A DNA stretch of 49,097 bases from RBG-16-66-20 sp035499575 (GTDB lineage Bacteria > Pseudomonadota > Gammaproteobacteria > Burkholderiales > SG8-39): NCBI GenBank assembly GCA_035499575.1, contig DATJYN010000058.1, positions 1 to 49,097 of the forward strand. Direction: 5' to 3'. This document shows, piece after piece, positions 19,577 to 28,888 of this stretch. Made by a program: the position numbers and the translations under genes. The notes beneath the pieces are model-generated. The model was not told where the DNA came from. It searched no databases and worked only from the letters and a program-made list of their open reading frames with translations. Numbering within the stretch: the first letter of the stretch is position 1; every line of letters starts with the position of its first letter.

Positions 19577-20492
19577 GGCGATCGTCGATACGCACGGGAA
19601 AGCCGCGCAGAAATTCAGCCGCAGACAGCCGCGTGCCGCCCGCACGCTGCAGCTCGGTCACTAGCAGCGCCCCCTCGCCGCAGGCAATCAGGATGCCTGC
19701 CGCGCCAGCATCCAGCACCGATCCCGGCGCGCCCGAAGCCGTCGCGCAACACGCGCGCCAGATTTTCAGTTGCACGCCGCCGAGCAGCGTACGGGCGCCC
19801 GGGGCCGGGCGCATCGCGCGGATCTGGCGCTCGAGTTCCGCGCACGGGCGCCGCCAGTCGATTTTGCCATCCTCCTTGCCGATCTTGCGCGCGTAACTCG
19901 CCCCGCTTTCTGGCTGCGGCACCGGCTTGGTACGTCCGACCTCCAAGTCGGCAAGTGTGCGCACGATCGCCTCGGCGCCGAGCGCGGCCAGTTTGTCGTG
20001 CAAGGTCTGCGCGTCGTCGTCCGCCGCGATCGGCAGCGCGTGCTGGGAGAGCATCGGGCCGGTATCCAGGCCAGCATCCATTTGCATGATGGTGATCCCC
20101 GTCTCCCGATCGCCGGCAAGCAGCGCGCGCTGGATGGGCGCCGCGCCGCGCCAGCGCGGCAGCAACGACGCGTGGATATTGATCGCGCCATGCGGCGCGA
20201 CGGTAAGCGCGCCGGGCGGCAGCAGCATGCCGTAGGCGGCTACCACCAGTACTTGCGGCCGCGCGGCCGCAAGCCGCGCGAGCGCGCCGTCGTCTTTCAA
20301 TGTCGGCGGCTGGAAAACGTCGAGCCCGCGTTGCAGGGCGAACTTCTTGACGGCGCCAGAGGTGGCGTGCAGGCCACGGCCCGACGGGCGATCCGGTTGC
20401 GCGAGCACCAGCGCAAGCTCATGACCTGCGGCGATCAGGGCCGCCAGCGCCTGCGCTGCGAACTCCGGGGTGCCTGCGAAAACGAGACGCAG
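19560..20492 (-). CDS. fmt: Methionyl-tRNA formyltransferase, apparent CTG start
   Basis: Formylates initiator Met-tRNA with 10-formyl-THF. About 310 residues. The N-terminal formyl-THF fold includes RLVFAGTPEFAAQAL, then LAQPDRPSGRG, the loop NIHASLLPRWRGAAPIQRA and MDAGLDTGPML. The C-terminal OB-like domain binds tRNA. The conserved N-terminus is only encoded if translation begins at CTG 20492: the codons upstream are TTC, CCC and the def stop TAA, and the first normal start (GTG 20408) would delete 28 core residues. The start lies 6 bases after def, so translation may be coupled. A base error turning ATG to CTG is the main alternative. Confidence 0.93.
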   Translation of the reverse strand: MRLVFAGTPEFAAQALAALIAAGHELALVLAQPDRPSGRGLHATSGAVKKFALQRGLDVFQPPTLKDDGALARLAAARPQVLVVAAYGMLLPPGALTVAPHGAINIHASLLPRWRGAAPIQRALLAGDRETGITIMQMDAGLDTGPMLSQHALPIAADDDAQTLHDKLAALGAEAIVRTLADLEVGRTKPVPQPESGASYARKIGKEDGKIDWRRPCAELERQIRAMRPAPGARTLLGGVQLKIWRACCATASGAPGSVLDAGAAGILIACGEGALLVTELQRAGGTRLSAAEFLRGFPVRIDDRLGAAR

Positions 20493-20498
20493 GAAGGG

Positions 20499-21002
20499 TT
20501 ACGCGCTCTTGCGAAGCTGCTTCGCGAGCCGCGCTCGGATACGCTGCTGCTTGAGGTGCGACAGGCTCTCGACGAATACCTTACCCTTGAGGTGATCCAT
20601 TTCATGCTGGATGCATACCGCGAGCAAGCCTTGCGCCTCGAGCGTGAAGGGATTGCCGTTCTGGTCGTAAGCGCGCACTTTCACGCGTTCGGCACGTTCC
20701 AGCGTGTCGTAGATTCCGGGCACCGACAAGCAGCCCTCCTCGATGTCGGATACGCCGCTCGCGTCGACGATCTCAGGATTGATCAGCACCAACAGCGAAT
20801 CGCGGCGCTCCGAAACATCCAGCACGACTACCTGCTTGTGCACGTCGACCTGCGTCGCCGCCAAGCCCACACCCGGTGCTGAATACATGGTCTCGGCCAT
20901 GTCGGCGACCAGCTGCTTGAGCGCTTCATCGAATACCGTAACGGGGGCCGCGGTCTTGTGCAGCCGCGCATCCGGATAGCGGAGGATGTTTAGAAGGGGC
21001 AT
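20499..21002 (-). CDS. def: Peptide deformylase
   Basis: Removes the formyl group from nascent peptides, the counterpart of Fmt. It has 167 residues, and all three signature motifs are present: GVGLAATQ (motif 1), EEGCLSVP with the metal-binding Cys (motif 2), and QHEMDHLKG with the HExxH metal ligands (motif 3). ATG 21002 begins MPLLNILRYPDARL, matching the family start; a longer frame upstream adds seven unrelated residues. It is first in the leftward def-fmt-rsmB-DUF4390-ntrYX run. It faces away from the LysM gene, with 143 bases between them that must hold both promoters. Confidence 0.96.
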   Translation of the reverse strand: MPLLNILRYPDARLHKTAAPVTVFDEALKQLVADMAETMYSAPGVGLAATQVDVHKQVVVLDVSERRDSLLVLINPEIVDASGVSDIEEGCLSVPGIYDTLERAERVKVRAYDQNGNPFTLEAQGLLAVCIQHEMDHLKGKVFVESLSHLKQQRIRARLAKQLRKSA

Positions 21003-21145
21003 GAATCTGTAATTTGCTTGCAAATAGAATCGATTACGTGCAGTATCTCAGGCTAAGGCTAAGCAGTCGGGGCATTATGCTAAATTTGGGACCACAAAGC
21101 ACTATTTCAACCAGCCCGAAATGCCGGCCACCGATCGGGGGCTTT
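21003..21145. promoter_or_regulatory. Divergent intergenic region between def and the LysM gene
   Basis: This 143-base AT-richer gap must hold promoters for both directions. Candidate -10-like boxes occur (TAGAAT near 21027 and TATGCTAAAT near 21077 on the + strand), but none has a convincing -35 partner. No repeat or RNA structure stands out. Confidence 0.3.
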
Positions 21146-22222
21146 ATGCACCAACAATGGCGTAAGTCTATCACAACGCTGGCTTTTGTCCTTGCCTCGG
21201 CACTCCCGGCAGGGGCCATCGGCCAAGCCCCCAAGACACCCCTGGTACTGAAGCCGGATGCACCGGACCGTTATGTTGTAGTTCCCGGCGATACCCTCTG
21301 GTCGATCGCACAGCGCTATACCGATTCGCCCTGGCGCTGGTCCGAACTGTGGAGCCTGAACAAGGACGACATCAAGAATCCGAACCGCATTTACCCCGGC
21401 AATGTAATCGTGCTCGACCGCGCCGGCGGCAAGTTGGCGCTGGACGAGAGCACCGTCAAGCTCAGTCCGCGCGTGCATGCGGAATCCATTGCAAGGCCCG
21501 TAATCCCGAGCATCCCGCCGAAGGTGATCGAGCCCTTCCTGGTGCGGCCGCTGGTCGTTGAGCCGGACGGCTTGGACCATGCGCCGACCATCGTCGCCAC
21601 GGAAGACAACCGCGCCATCCTCGAAGGTGGCAATCGCGCCTTCGTACGGGGCATAGGCGATTCTAAGGAGACCGAGTGGTTCATCTACCGGCGCGGACGC
21701 CCGCTGGTCGACGAGGACACGAAAACGACGCTCGGCTATGAAGCGATCTACCTCGGCACTGCACGTGTCGTCCGCTCCGGCGAGCCGGCGGCGATCGTGC
21801 TGACCTCGGTCACGCAGGAAGTAAGCGTCGGCGACAAGCTGGTGCCGGCCGGCAAACCGGAAATTCCGACGTACGCGCCGCACGCGCCCTCGGGTACGAT
21901 CAAGGGCCGCATCCTCTCCCTCTACGGCAACGCCACCAAGCTGGCTGAGAACGGCCCCTACACGGTCATCGCCATCAGCGCCGGCAAATCGCAGGGCCTG
22001 GAGCCCGGCAACGTAGTCGCCCTGTACCGGCCTGGTACAACCGTTGCCGTCGCCAAGGATTCTGCCTACCCGTGGAACAGGTCTACCGCCGGCAATCTCG
22101 ATTTGCCGGACGAGCGCTACGGGCTGGCAATGGTATTCCGGGTCTTCGACCGTGTTTCCTATGCGCTGGTCATGGGGATCAACAAGCCACTAAACACGCA
22201 GGATCTTGTCCAGAATCCCTAG
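21146..22222 (+). CDS. LysM-domain envelope protein
   Basis: A 358-residue exported protein. The N-terminal signal peptide (SITTLAFVLASALPAGAIGQA) is followed by a LysM peptidoglycan-binding domain (YVVVPGDTLWSIAQRY...IKNPNRIYPGNVIVL, about residues 45-95) and a long C-terminal part of unknown fold. ATG 21146 sits behind a GGGGG stretch and gives the best signal peptide; in-frame starts upstream (21080 and 21014) would bury it. Proteins of this type lie next to def/fmt and dprA in many betaproteobacteria. It may anchor in the cell wall, but no enzyme domain was recognised. Confidence 0.82.
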   Translation: MHQQWRKSITTLAFVLASALPAGAIGQAPKTPLVLKPDAPDRYVVVPGDTLWSIAQRYTDSPWRWSELWSLNKDDIKNPNRIYPGNVIVLDRAGGKLALDESTVKLSPRVHAESIARPVIPSIPPKVIEPFLVRPLVVEPDGLDHAPTIVATEDNRAILEGGNRAFVRGIGDSKETEWFIYRRGRPLVDEDTKTTLGYEAIYLGTARVVRSGEPAAIVLTSVTQEVSVGDKLVPAGKPEIPTYAPHAPSGTIKGRILSLYGNATKLAENGPYTVIAISAGKSQGLEPGNVVALYRPGTTVAVAKDSAYPWNRSTAGNLDLPDERYGLAMVFRVFDRVSYALVMGINKPLNTQDLVQNP

Positions 22223-22270
22223 CCGAGAGGCTTTCCCGGGCGGAGGTTTCCGCCGGAGCGCGCCGCCGGA

Positions 22271-23371
22271 ATGACGTCTGATCCGGGGCTGGCGGGGTGG
22301 CTACAACTGACCCTTACGCCGGGCCTCGGCGCCGCGACAATCCGCCGCCTGCTGACGCAGTTCGGTCTTCCTGAAAACGTTCTCTCCGCGCAGCGCTCCG
22401 AGCTAGCGCGTTTCGCAGACGCTGAGGCCCTGAGGGCGCTCGACTCCGATGCGGTCGCCAAGGCAGTCCAGCGCGCACTTGCTTGGCTGGAGCAGCCTGG
22501 GCGCTCGGTCGTGACGCTGGCCGATGCGGCCTACCCACGCCCGCTTCTGGAGATCCCGGATCCACCAGTGTTGCTCTACTGCCACGGGCGTACGGAGTTG
22601 CTCAACCGACCGGCACTGGCCATGGTCGGTAGCCGCAACGCCACCGCCCAGGGAGCCGGCAATGCGGAGCAATTCGCCCGCAGCTTCAGCGCCGCCGGGC
22701 TGACCATCGTGTCGGGCCTGGCGCAGGGCATCGATGCCTCTGCACACCGCGGCGGACTTGCGGGTCAAGGCTCGACCATCGCCGTCCTCGGCACGGGCGT
22801 CGATAACCCTTACCCCCCGGCCAATGCGGCACTTGCCGTCGAAATCGTCGAGCGTGGACTACTGGTGTCGGAATTTGCGCTGGGCAGCAAGGCACTCGCC
22901 TACAACTTCCCGCGGCGCAACCGTGTCATCAGCGGCCTGGCGCAGGGCTGCCTGGTGATCGAAGCGGCGCTAGCGTCCGGGTCGCTGATCACCGCGCGCA
23001 GTGCCGCCGAGCAGGGCCGCGAGGTCTTCGCAGTGCCCGGCTCCATCCATTCGCCACTTTCCAAGGGCTGCCATTCGCTGATCAGATCGGGCGCCAAGCT
23101 GGTCGAATCCGCCGAGGACGTGCTTTCCGAGTTGGCCGCGTTCCGCCGCACCGGCTTCGCCTCCACGCGCCCGCGCTCAGAGGCCCTCCGCGACGAGGAC
23201 GCCGGCGACGACCCGCTGCTCGGCCACATGGGCTTCGATCCGGTGGACGTGGACTCGCTGTGCACGCGCGCAGGCCTGCCCGCGGAGCGCGTGTCGGCCG
23301 AGCTGCTGCGACTAGAACTGGCCGGGCGCGTCGCCGTTTTGCCGGGCGGGCTCTATCAGAGGCTAAACTGA
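22271..23371 (+). CDS. dprA: DNA-processing protein DprA
   Basis: Loads RecA on incoming single-stranded DNA during natural transformation and protects it. It has 366 residues. A helical N-terminal part (PGLGAATIRRLLTQFG, HhH-like) is followed by a Rossmann-type DprA core with MVGSRNATAQGAGNAEQF, GIDASAHRGGL, GTGVDNPYPPANAAL and FPRRNRVISGLAQG. A C-terminal winged-helix-like DML1 region ends VAVLPGGLYQR. It starts 48 bases after the LysM gene and precedes smg by 27 bases. Presence of dprA alone does not show competence. Confidence 0.94.
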   Translation: MTSDPGLAGWLQLTLTPGLGAATIRRLLTQFGLPENVLSAQRSELARFADAEALRALDSDAVAKAVQRALAWLEQPGRSVVTLADAAYPRPLLEIPDPPVLLYCHGRTELLNRPALAMVGSRNATAQGAGNAEQFARSFSAAGLTIVSGLAQGIDASAHRGGLAGQGSTIAVLGTGVDNPYPPANAALAVEIVERGLLVSEFALGSKALAYNFPRRNRVISGLAQGCLVIEAALASGSLITARSAAEQGREVFAVPGSIHSPLSKGCHSLIRSGAKLVESAEDVLSELAAFRRTGFASTRPRSEALRDEDAGDDPLLGHMGFDPVDVDSLCTRAGLPAERVSAELLRLELAGRVAVLPGGLYQRLN

Positions 23372-23398
23372 TCACCTAACAGAGGAAAGAAAAACAAT

Positions 23399-23857
23399 AT
23401 GTACGACGTCCTCGTATACGTGTTCGAGAACTGCCAGCAATACGAATTGTCCGACCAGAAGGACCGGGTCGCCAAGAAGCTATCCGCCGCCGGCTTCGAC
23501 GATTCCGACATCAGCGAAGCGCTGACGTGGCTTGCGGGCGTGATGCGCGGGCCGCACCGCTCGGTCGCGCCGCTACCGGAATCGGGCGCTGCGTTCCGCG
23601 CCTACGCGCCCAAGGAACTCGCCAAGCTCGATGCCGAATGCCGCGGACTGCTGATCCACTTCGAGCAGTCCGGCATCCTCTCGCCGCAGATGCGCGAACA
23701 CGTGATCGAGCGGGCGCTCGCCGCCAACGGCGAGGGCCTTACGCTGGAGCAACTGAAGCTGGTGGTATTGATGGTGCTGTGGAACCAGCAAACCCCAAGC
23801 AGCCGGTTGATTGCCGAGGACTTGTTGTCGCCAGTCATGGGCCGCCTCCCGTCCTGA
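23399..23857 (+). CDS. smg: Smg family protein (DUF494)
   Basis: A 152-residue protein of the Smg/DUF494 family, starting MYDVLVYVFENCQQYELSDQ, a nearly invariant family start. No catalytic motif is known, and the function is undescribed; the family is found beside dprA and topoisomerase genes, as here. The ATG is preceded by AGAGGAAAG. No membrane or signal segment is seen, so it is predicted to be cytoplasmic. Confidence 0.9.
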   Translation: MYDVLVYVFENCQQYELSDQKDRVAKKLSAAGFDDSDISEALTWLAGVMRGPHRSVAPLPESGAAFRAYAPKELAKLDAECRGLLIHFEQSGILSPQMREHVIERALAANGEGLTLEQLKLVVLMVLWNQQTPSSRLIAEDLLSPVMGRLPS

Positions 23858-23861
23858 TTTC

Positions 23862-23879
23862 GCGCGCCCGCGGGCGCGC
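23862..23879. repeat. Perfect 18-bp GC palindrome between smg and the topoisomerase gene
   Basis: Bases 23862-23879 read the same on both strands and are followed by ATTATTT. It could form a hairpin acting as a weak terminator after smg, but the T-run is poor and the sequence has no loop bases. Confidence 0.35.
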
Positions 23880-23936
23880 ATTATTTCCGCAGGGTTGATA
23901 CGCCGCTCTCTTTGCGGGTATCCTTCGCGCCCCCGC

Positions 23937-26465
23937 ATGTCCAAAAAGCTGATTATCGCTGAGAAACCTTCGGTCGCCGCTGACATCGCGCGCGCGATCG
24001 GCGGCTTCACCCGCAAGGGCGAATATTTCGAGAGCGACAAGTACCTGCTGTCGTCCGCCGTCGGCCACTTGCTGGAACTCACCCTGCCGCCGGAACACGA
24101 CGTCAAGAAAGGCAAGTGGTCGTTCGCGCGACTGCCCGTGATCCCGCCGCACTTCGACCTGGCACCGATCGAGCGCAGCGAGACGCGCCTGAACACTCTA
24201 CTGAAGCTGCTGAAGCGCAAGGATGTGACCGGCATCGTCAACGCCTGCGACGCGGGCCGCGAGGGCGAACTGATATTCCGCTACATCGTGCAATACGCGA
24301 AAACCAAGAAGCCGATCGAGCGCCTCTGGCTGCAGTCGATGACGCAGTCGGCAATCCGCGACGGCTTTGTTGGCCTGCGCAAGGACAAGGAACTGTTGCC
24401 GCTCGCCGACGCAGCCAAGAGCCGCTCGGAAGCCGATTGGCTGGTCGGCATCAACGGCACGCGCGCGATGACGGCTTTCAATTCCAAGGAGGGCGGTTTC
24501 TACCTGACGACCGTCGGGCGCGTGCAGACGCCGACGCTCGCCATCCTGGTGGAACGCGAGGAGAAGATCCGCGCCTTCCAGCCGCGCGACTACTGGGAGG
24601 TGCATGCTCGCTTCGCTGCCAAGGCTGGCGAGTATCCCGGCCGCTGGTTCGATCCCGCGTTCAAGAAGGACGATGATCCCGAGCGCAAGACGGAACGCCT
24701 CTGGACCGCGGCGCGAGCCGAGGCGATTGCCGCCGGCTGCTCGGGCAAGGCCGGCACAGCGACCGAGGAGGCTAAGCCCACGACCCAAGCCTCGCCGCTG
24801 CTCTACGACCTCACCAGCCTGCAACGCGAAGCCAATGGCCGCTTCGGCTTCTCGGCCAAGGGCACGCTAGGCATCGCCCAGGCTCTCTACGAAAAGCACA
24901 AAGCCCTGACCTATCCGCGTACCGACGCGCGCGCACTTCCCGAGGATTACATCGCCACTGTCAAGAAGACGATGGACGCGCTCGCGGACATGAAGGAGTT
25001 CGCGCCGTTCGCCAAGCAGGTGCTCAAGAACGGCTGGGTGAAGCCGAACCGCCGCATCTTCGACAACGCGAAGATTTCGGATCATTTCGCAATCATCCCG
25101 ACGCTGCAGACGCCCAGCCACCTGAGCGAGCCGGAAGCCAAACTCTACGATCTGGTGGTGCGGCGCTTCCTGGCGGTATTTTTCCCGTCGGCCGAGTACC
25201 TGCAGACCACCCGCATCACCGCCGTGGGCGAGGAGCATTTCAAGACCGAGGGCAAGGTGCTGCAAAGCCCGGGCTGGCTGGCGGTGTACGGCAAGGCGGC
25301 ACAGGAAGACGACGCAAGCCTGCCCGCGATCGCGCAGGGCGAGAAGGTAAACACGCTCGAGGCCACTGCGACCGCCAACCAGACGCGCCCGCCAGCGCGC
25401 CTGAACGAGGCGACGCTGCTCTCCGCGATGGAGGGTGCCGGCAAGCTGGTGGAAGACGATGATCTGCGCGAAGCGATGGGTGCCAAGGGCCTGGGCACGC
25501 CTGCCACGCGCGCGGCCGTGATTGAGGGCCTGATCAACGAAAAGTACGTCGAGCGCCTCGGCAGGGAGCTGAAACCCACCTGGAAGGCGTTCCGCCTGTT
25601 CTTCGCGCTGCGCCATTTCGGCGTCGACGAGATCACCTCGCCCGAACTCACCGGCGACTGGGAATTCAAGCTGAAGCAGATGGAACAGGCCAAGCTGCCA
25701 CGCGAGAAATTCATGGCGCACATCGAAAAGGTGGCGCGCGACCTGGTAAAGCGCATCAAGGCCGGCAGCATTCCGGAAGAGGCCTTTGCCACCGTTGCTG
25801 CCCCCTGCCCTAAGGATGGCGGCGTGATCCAGGAAACCTACCGCAAGTTCCAGTGCCAGACCTGCGACTTCTATATTTGGCCGGTGCTACTCGGCCGCGA
25901 ATGGTCGCCCGAGGAAGTTGCCGAGCTGGTGACCAAGAAATTCATCGGCCCGCTGACGGGTTTCCGCAGCAAGCAGGGCAGGCCGTTTTCCGCAGGCCTG
26001 AAGCTGACCAGCGATTTCAAGATCGAATTCGATTTCGGCCAGCCGGACGGCACCGACGGCAACGAACCGGTCGATTTCAGCGGACAGGAACCGCTGGGCA
26101 CCTGCCCAAAGTGCGGCAGCCGCGTGTTCGAGCATGGCGTGTCCTACGTCTGCGAAAAATCGGTCGGCAAGGATCGCAGCTGCGACTTCCGCTCGGGGCG
26201 CATGATCCTGCAGCAGCCGGTGGAACGCGAACAAATGCAGAAGCTGCTCGCCACCGGCCGCACCGACCTGCTCACCAATTTCATGTCCAGGAAGAACCGC
26301 AAGTTCAAGGCCTTCCTGGTCAAAACGCCGCAGGGGAAAATCGGCTTCGAGTTCCTGCCGCGCGCGGAAAAGCCCGCCAAGCCGGTGAAGGAAAAACCGG
26401 AAGAGAAGGTAGCCGTCGAGGAAAAACCCGCCAAGAAGGCGGCGCGCAAGAAGCGCGCGGCTTAA
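23937..26465 (+). CDS. topB: Type IA DNA topoisomerase (topoisomerase III-like)
   Basis: Relaxes and decatenates DNA by single-strand passage. It has 842 residues. An N-terminal Toprim domain (KLIIAEKPSVAADIARAIGG, NACDAGREGELIFR) is followed by the type IA core. The likely catalytic Tyr is in ALTYPRTDARALP (about residue 325), and TTVGRVQTPTLAILVERE is a family signature. C-terminal zinc-ribbon-like blocks are CPKDGG...CQTC and CPKCGS...CEKS...C, and a Lys/Ala-rich tail ends the protein. The start resembles TopB rather than TopA, and it is longer than E. coli TopB (653 residues) because of the zinc-binding tail. ATG 23937 begins MSKKLIIAEKP. Its stop abuts the gyrB stop with no space. Confidence 0.9.
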   Translation: MSKKLIIAEKPSVAADIARAIGGFTRKGEYFESDKYLLSSAVGHLLELTLPPEHDVKKGKWSFARLPVIPPHFDLAPIERSETRLNTLLKLLKRKDVTGIVNACDAGREGELIFRYIVQYAKTKKPIERLWLQSMTQSAIRDGFVGLRKDKELLPLADAAKSRSEADWLVGINGTRAMTAFNSKEGGFYLTTVGRVQTPTLAILVEREEKIRAFQPRDYWEVHARFAAKAGEYPGRWFDPAFKKDDDPERKTERLWTAARAEAIAAGCSGKAGTATEEAKPTTQASPLLYDLTSLQREANGRFGFSAKGTLGIAQALYEKHKALTYPRTDARALPEDYIATVKKTMDALADMKEFAPFAKQVLKNGWVKPNRRIFDNAKISDHFAIIPTLQTPSHLSEPEAKLYDLVVRRFLAVFFPSAEYLQTTRITAVGEEHFKTEGKVLQSPGWLAVYGKAAQEDDASLPAIAQGEKVNTLEATATANQTRPPARLNEATLLSAMEGAGKLVEDDDLREAMGAKGLGTPATRAAVIEGLINEKYVERLGRELKPTWKAFRLFFALRHFGVDEITSPELTGDWEFKLKQMEQAKLPREKFMAHIEKVARDLVKRIKAGSIPEEAFATVAAPCPKDGGVIQETYRKFQCQTCDFYIWPVLLGREWSPEEVAELVTKKFIGPLTGFRSKQGRPFSAGLKLTSDFKIEFDFGQPDGTDGNEPVDFSGQEPLGTCPKCGSRVFEHGVSYVCEKSVGKDRSCDFRSGRMILQQPVEREQMQKLLATGRTDLLTNFMSRKNRKFKAFLVKTPQGKIGFEFLPRAEKPAKPVKEKPEEKVAVEEKPAKKAARKKRAA

Positions 26466-28886
26466 TCAGACGTCGAGATTGCGAACGCCTAGTGCGTTCG
26501 ATTCAATAAAGGCGCGACGCGGCTCGACTTCATCGCCCATCAGCTTGGTGAAGATTTCGTCGGCAGCGATACCGTCGTCGATCTGCACTCTGAGCAGGCG
26601 CCGCACCGTCGGGTCCATCGTGGTCTCCCAGAGCTGCGAAGGGTTCATCTCGCCCAGGCCCTTGTAGCGTTGCAGGCTCATCGACTTCTGCACTTCGGCC
26701 AGCAGCCAGCGCATGGCCTCGCCGAAATCCTTCACCGGAAATTTCCTCTCGCCACGCTGCACATAGGCGCCGACGCCGACCAGCCCGCGCAGCATTTCGG
26801 CCGTCTGGCGGATCTGCGCGTAGTCGCCGGAATGCACGAATTCCGAATCAATCGTGGTCGCGCGCATGTTGCCATGGCGGGAGCGCTCGATGCGCACCTG
26901 ATAGCGCTCGGTCTTCGGATCGAAATGCGCGGTGACACGGACGCTGTTGCCGGACATCGCCGCGGCGAGCGCGTCAGCAGAGGTCTGCGCGGCATCGCGC
27001 CTGCCGAGCTCGATCTGCACGCCGCGCAACATCGCCACCAGCACGTCGCGGTCGATCCAGCGCGAAACCCTTTCGATCACCGCCTCCGCGAGCAGGTAGG
27101 CCTTGGCCAGCTCGGCGAGCGTATGGCCGGTGATCGGGTCACGCCGTGCCGCCGGGTGCAGTGCCGCATCCACCAGCGCCTGGCGCAGCATGAATTCATT
27201 CAGCTCGAACTCGTCCTTCAGGTAGCGCTCGTCCTTGCCGAGCTTCGCCTTGTAGAGCGGGGGCTGCGCAATGTAGATATGACCGCGCTCGACCAGTTCC
27301 GGCATCTGCCGGTAGAAGAAAGTGAGCAGCAGCGTGCGGATGTGCGAGCCGTCCACGTCGGCGTCGGTCATCACGATGATGCGGTGATAGCGCAGCTTTT
27401 CGGGGTTGTATTCTTCCTTGCCGATACCGCAGCCAAGCACCGTGATCAGCGTCGCGATCTCCGCCGAGCCGAGCAGCTTGTCGAAGCGGGCCTTCTCGAC
27501 GTTCAGAATCTTGCCCTTGAGCGGCAGGATCGCCTGGAAGCGGCGGTCGCGCCCCTGCTTAGCGGAGCCGCCGGCCGAGTCGCCCTCCACCAGGTAGAGC
27601 TCGCACTGCGCCGGATCCTTCTCCTGGCAGTCGGCAAGCTTGCCGGGCAGCCCCAAGCCGTCAAGCACGCCCTTGCGGCGGGTCATTTCGCGGGCCTTGC
27701 GCGCGGCTTCTCGAGCGCGCGCCGCATCCACGATCTTCGCGGTGATCACGCGCGCGTCCGCCGGATGCTCGTCGAGGAATTCACGCAGCCTCTCCGCGAC
27801 GAGTTCCTCCACCACCGGGCGGACCTCGGAGGAAACCAGCTTCTCCTTGGTCTGCGAGGAAAACTTCGGCTCCGGCACTTTGACGGAAAGCACGCAGGCG
27901 AGGCCCTCGCGCATGTCGTCGCCCGTGGTTTCGACCTTGGCTTTCTTGGCGAGTTCGTGGTCCTCGATGTACTTGTTCAATACCCGCGTCATCGCCGCGC
28001 GCAGGCCGGTCAGGTGTGTGCCGCCGTCCTTCTGCGGGATATTGTTGGTGAAGGGCAGCACACTTTCCTGGTAGGAGTCGTTCCACTGCATCGCCACGTC
28101 CACGATGATGCCGTCCTTCTCGCCGCGGCCGACGAATACGCTCGGGTGCAACACGGTCTTGGACCGGTTCATGTATTCGACGAAGCCCTGCACGCCGCCG
28201 GAAAAGGCAAAGTCCTCCTGCTTGCCGGCGCGCTGGTCGATCAGCACGATCCTGACGCCGTTGTTGAGAAAGGACAGCTCGCGCAGGCGCCGCGCCAGGA
28301 TGTCGTAGTGGTAATCGACGACGCCGAAAATGCTGCGCGAAGCGAGGAAGTGCACTTCCGTGCCGCGCTTCTCGGTGGTGCCGGTGATGCGTAGCGGGCC
28401 GGTTGCCGCGCCGTCGGCGAATTCGATCTGGTGCACCTTGCCGTCGCGCCAGATGGTCAGGCGCAGCCAGCCGGATAACGCGTTGACGACGGAAACGCCG
28501 ACGCCATGCAGGCCGCCCGAAACCTTATAGGTGTTGTTGTCGAACTTCCCGCCAGCATGCAGCTCGGTCATCACGATCTCGGCGGCCGAGCGTTTCTGGT
28601 CGTCGTCTTCCTTGGTCCCGGTCGGGATGCCGCGCCCGTTGTCGAGCACCGACACCGAGTTGTCGGTGTGGATGGTGAGCACGATTTCGTCGCAGAAGCC
28701 GGCCAGCGCTTCGTCGACCGCGTTGTCGACGACTTCGAAGACCATGTGGTGCAGGCCGGTACCGTCCGACGTATCGCCGATGTACATGCCGGGGCGCTTA
28801 CGCACCGCATCCAAGCCCTTGAGAATCTTGATGCTGTCCGAATCGTAATCGTTGGCGTCCGGCGCCGGCTTTTCCTCTTCTGCCAC
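26466..28886 (-). CDS. gyrB: DNA gyrase subunit B
   Basis: ATPase subunit of gyrase, which with GyrA introduces negative supercoils. It has 806 residues. The N-terminal GHKL ATPase includes KRPGMYIGDTSDGTGLHHM, DNGRGIPTG and GGLHGVGVSVVNAL, then the transducer domain. The Toprim region has EGDSAGGSAKQGRDR near residue 435 and MTDADVDGSHIRTLLLTF, and the GyrA-interacting tail ends with MSLQRYKGLGEMNP. GTG 28886 is 2 bases after dnaN and follows GATGAGGATCTGAGG; a GTG frame further upstream lies inside dnaN. Its stop meets the topoisomerase stop tail to tail. Confidence 0.97.
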   Translation of the reverse strand: MAEEEKPAPDANDYDSDSIKILKGLDAVRKRPGMYIGDTSDGTGLHHMVFEVVDNAVDEALAGFCDEIVLTIHTDNSVSVLDNGRGIPTGTKEDDDQKRSAAEIVMTELHAGGKFDNNTYKVSGGLHGVGVSVVNALSGWLRLTIWRDGKVHQIEFADGAATGPLRITGTTEKRGTEVHFLASRSIFGVVDYHYDILARRLRELSFLNNGVRIVLIDQRAGKQEDFAFSGGVQGFVEYMNRSKTVLHPSVFVGRGEKDGIIVDVAMQWNDSYQESVLPFTNNIPQKDGGTHLTGLRAAMTRVLNKYIEDHELAKKAKVETTGDDMREGLACVLSVKVPEPKFSSQTKEKLVSSEVRPVVEELVAERLREFLDEHPADARVITAKIVDAARAREAARKAREMTRRKGVLDGLGLPGKLADCQEKDPAQCELYLVEGDSAGGSAKQGRDRRFQAILPLKGKILNVEKARFDKLLGSAEIATLITVLGCGIGKEEYNPEKLRYHRIIVMTDADVDGSHIRTLLLTFFYRQMPELVERGHIYIAQPPLYKAKLGKDERYLKDEFELNEFMLRQALVDAALHPAARRDPITGHTLAELAKAYLLAEAVIERVSRWIDRDVLVAMLRGVQIELGRRDAAQTSADALAAAMSGNSVRVTAHFDPKTERYQVRIERSRHGNMRATTIDSEFVHSGDYAQIRQTAEMLRGLVGVGAYVQRGERKFPVKDFGEAMRWLLAEVQKSMSLQRYKGLGEMNPSQLWETTMDPTVRRLLRVQIDDGIAADEIFTKLMGDEVEPRRAFIESNALGVRNLDV

Positions 28887-28888
28887 CC

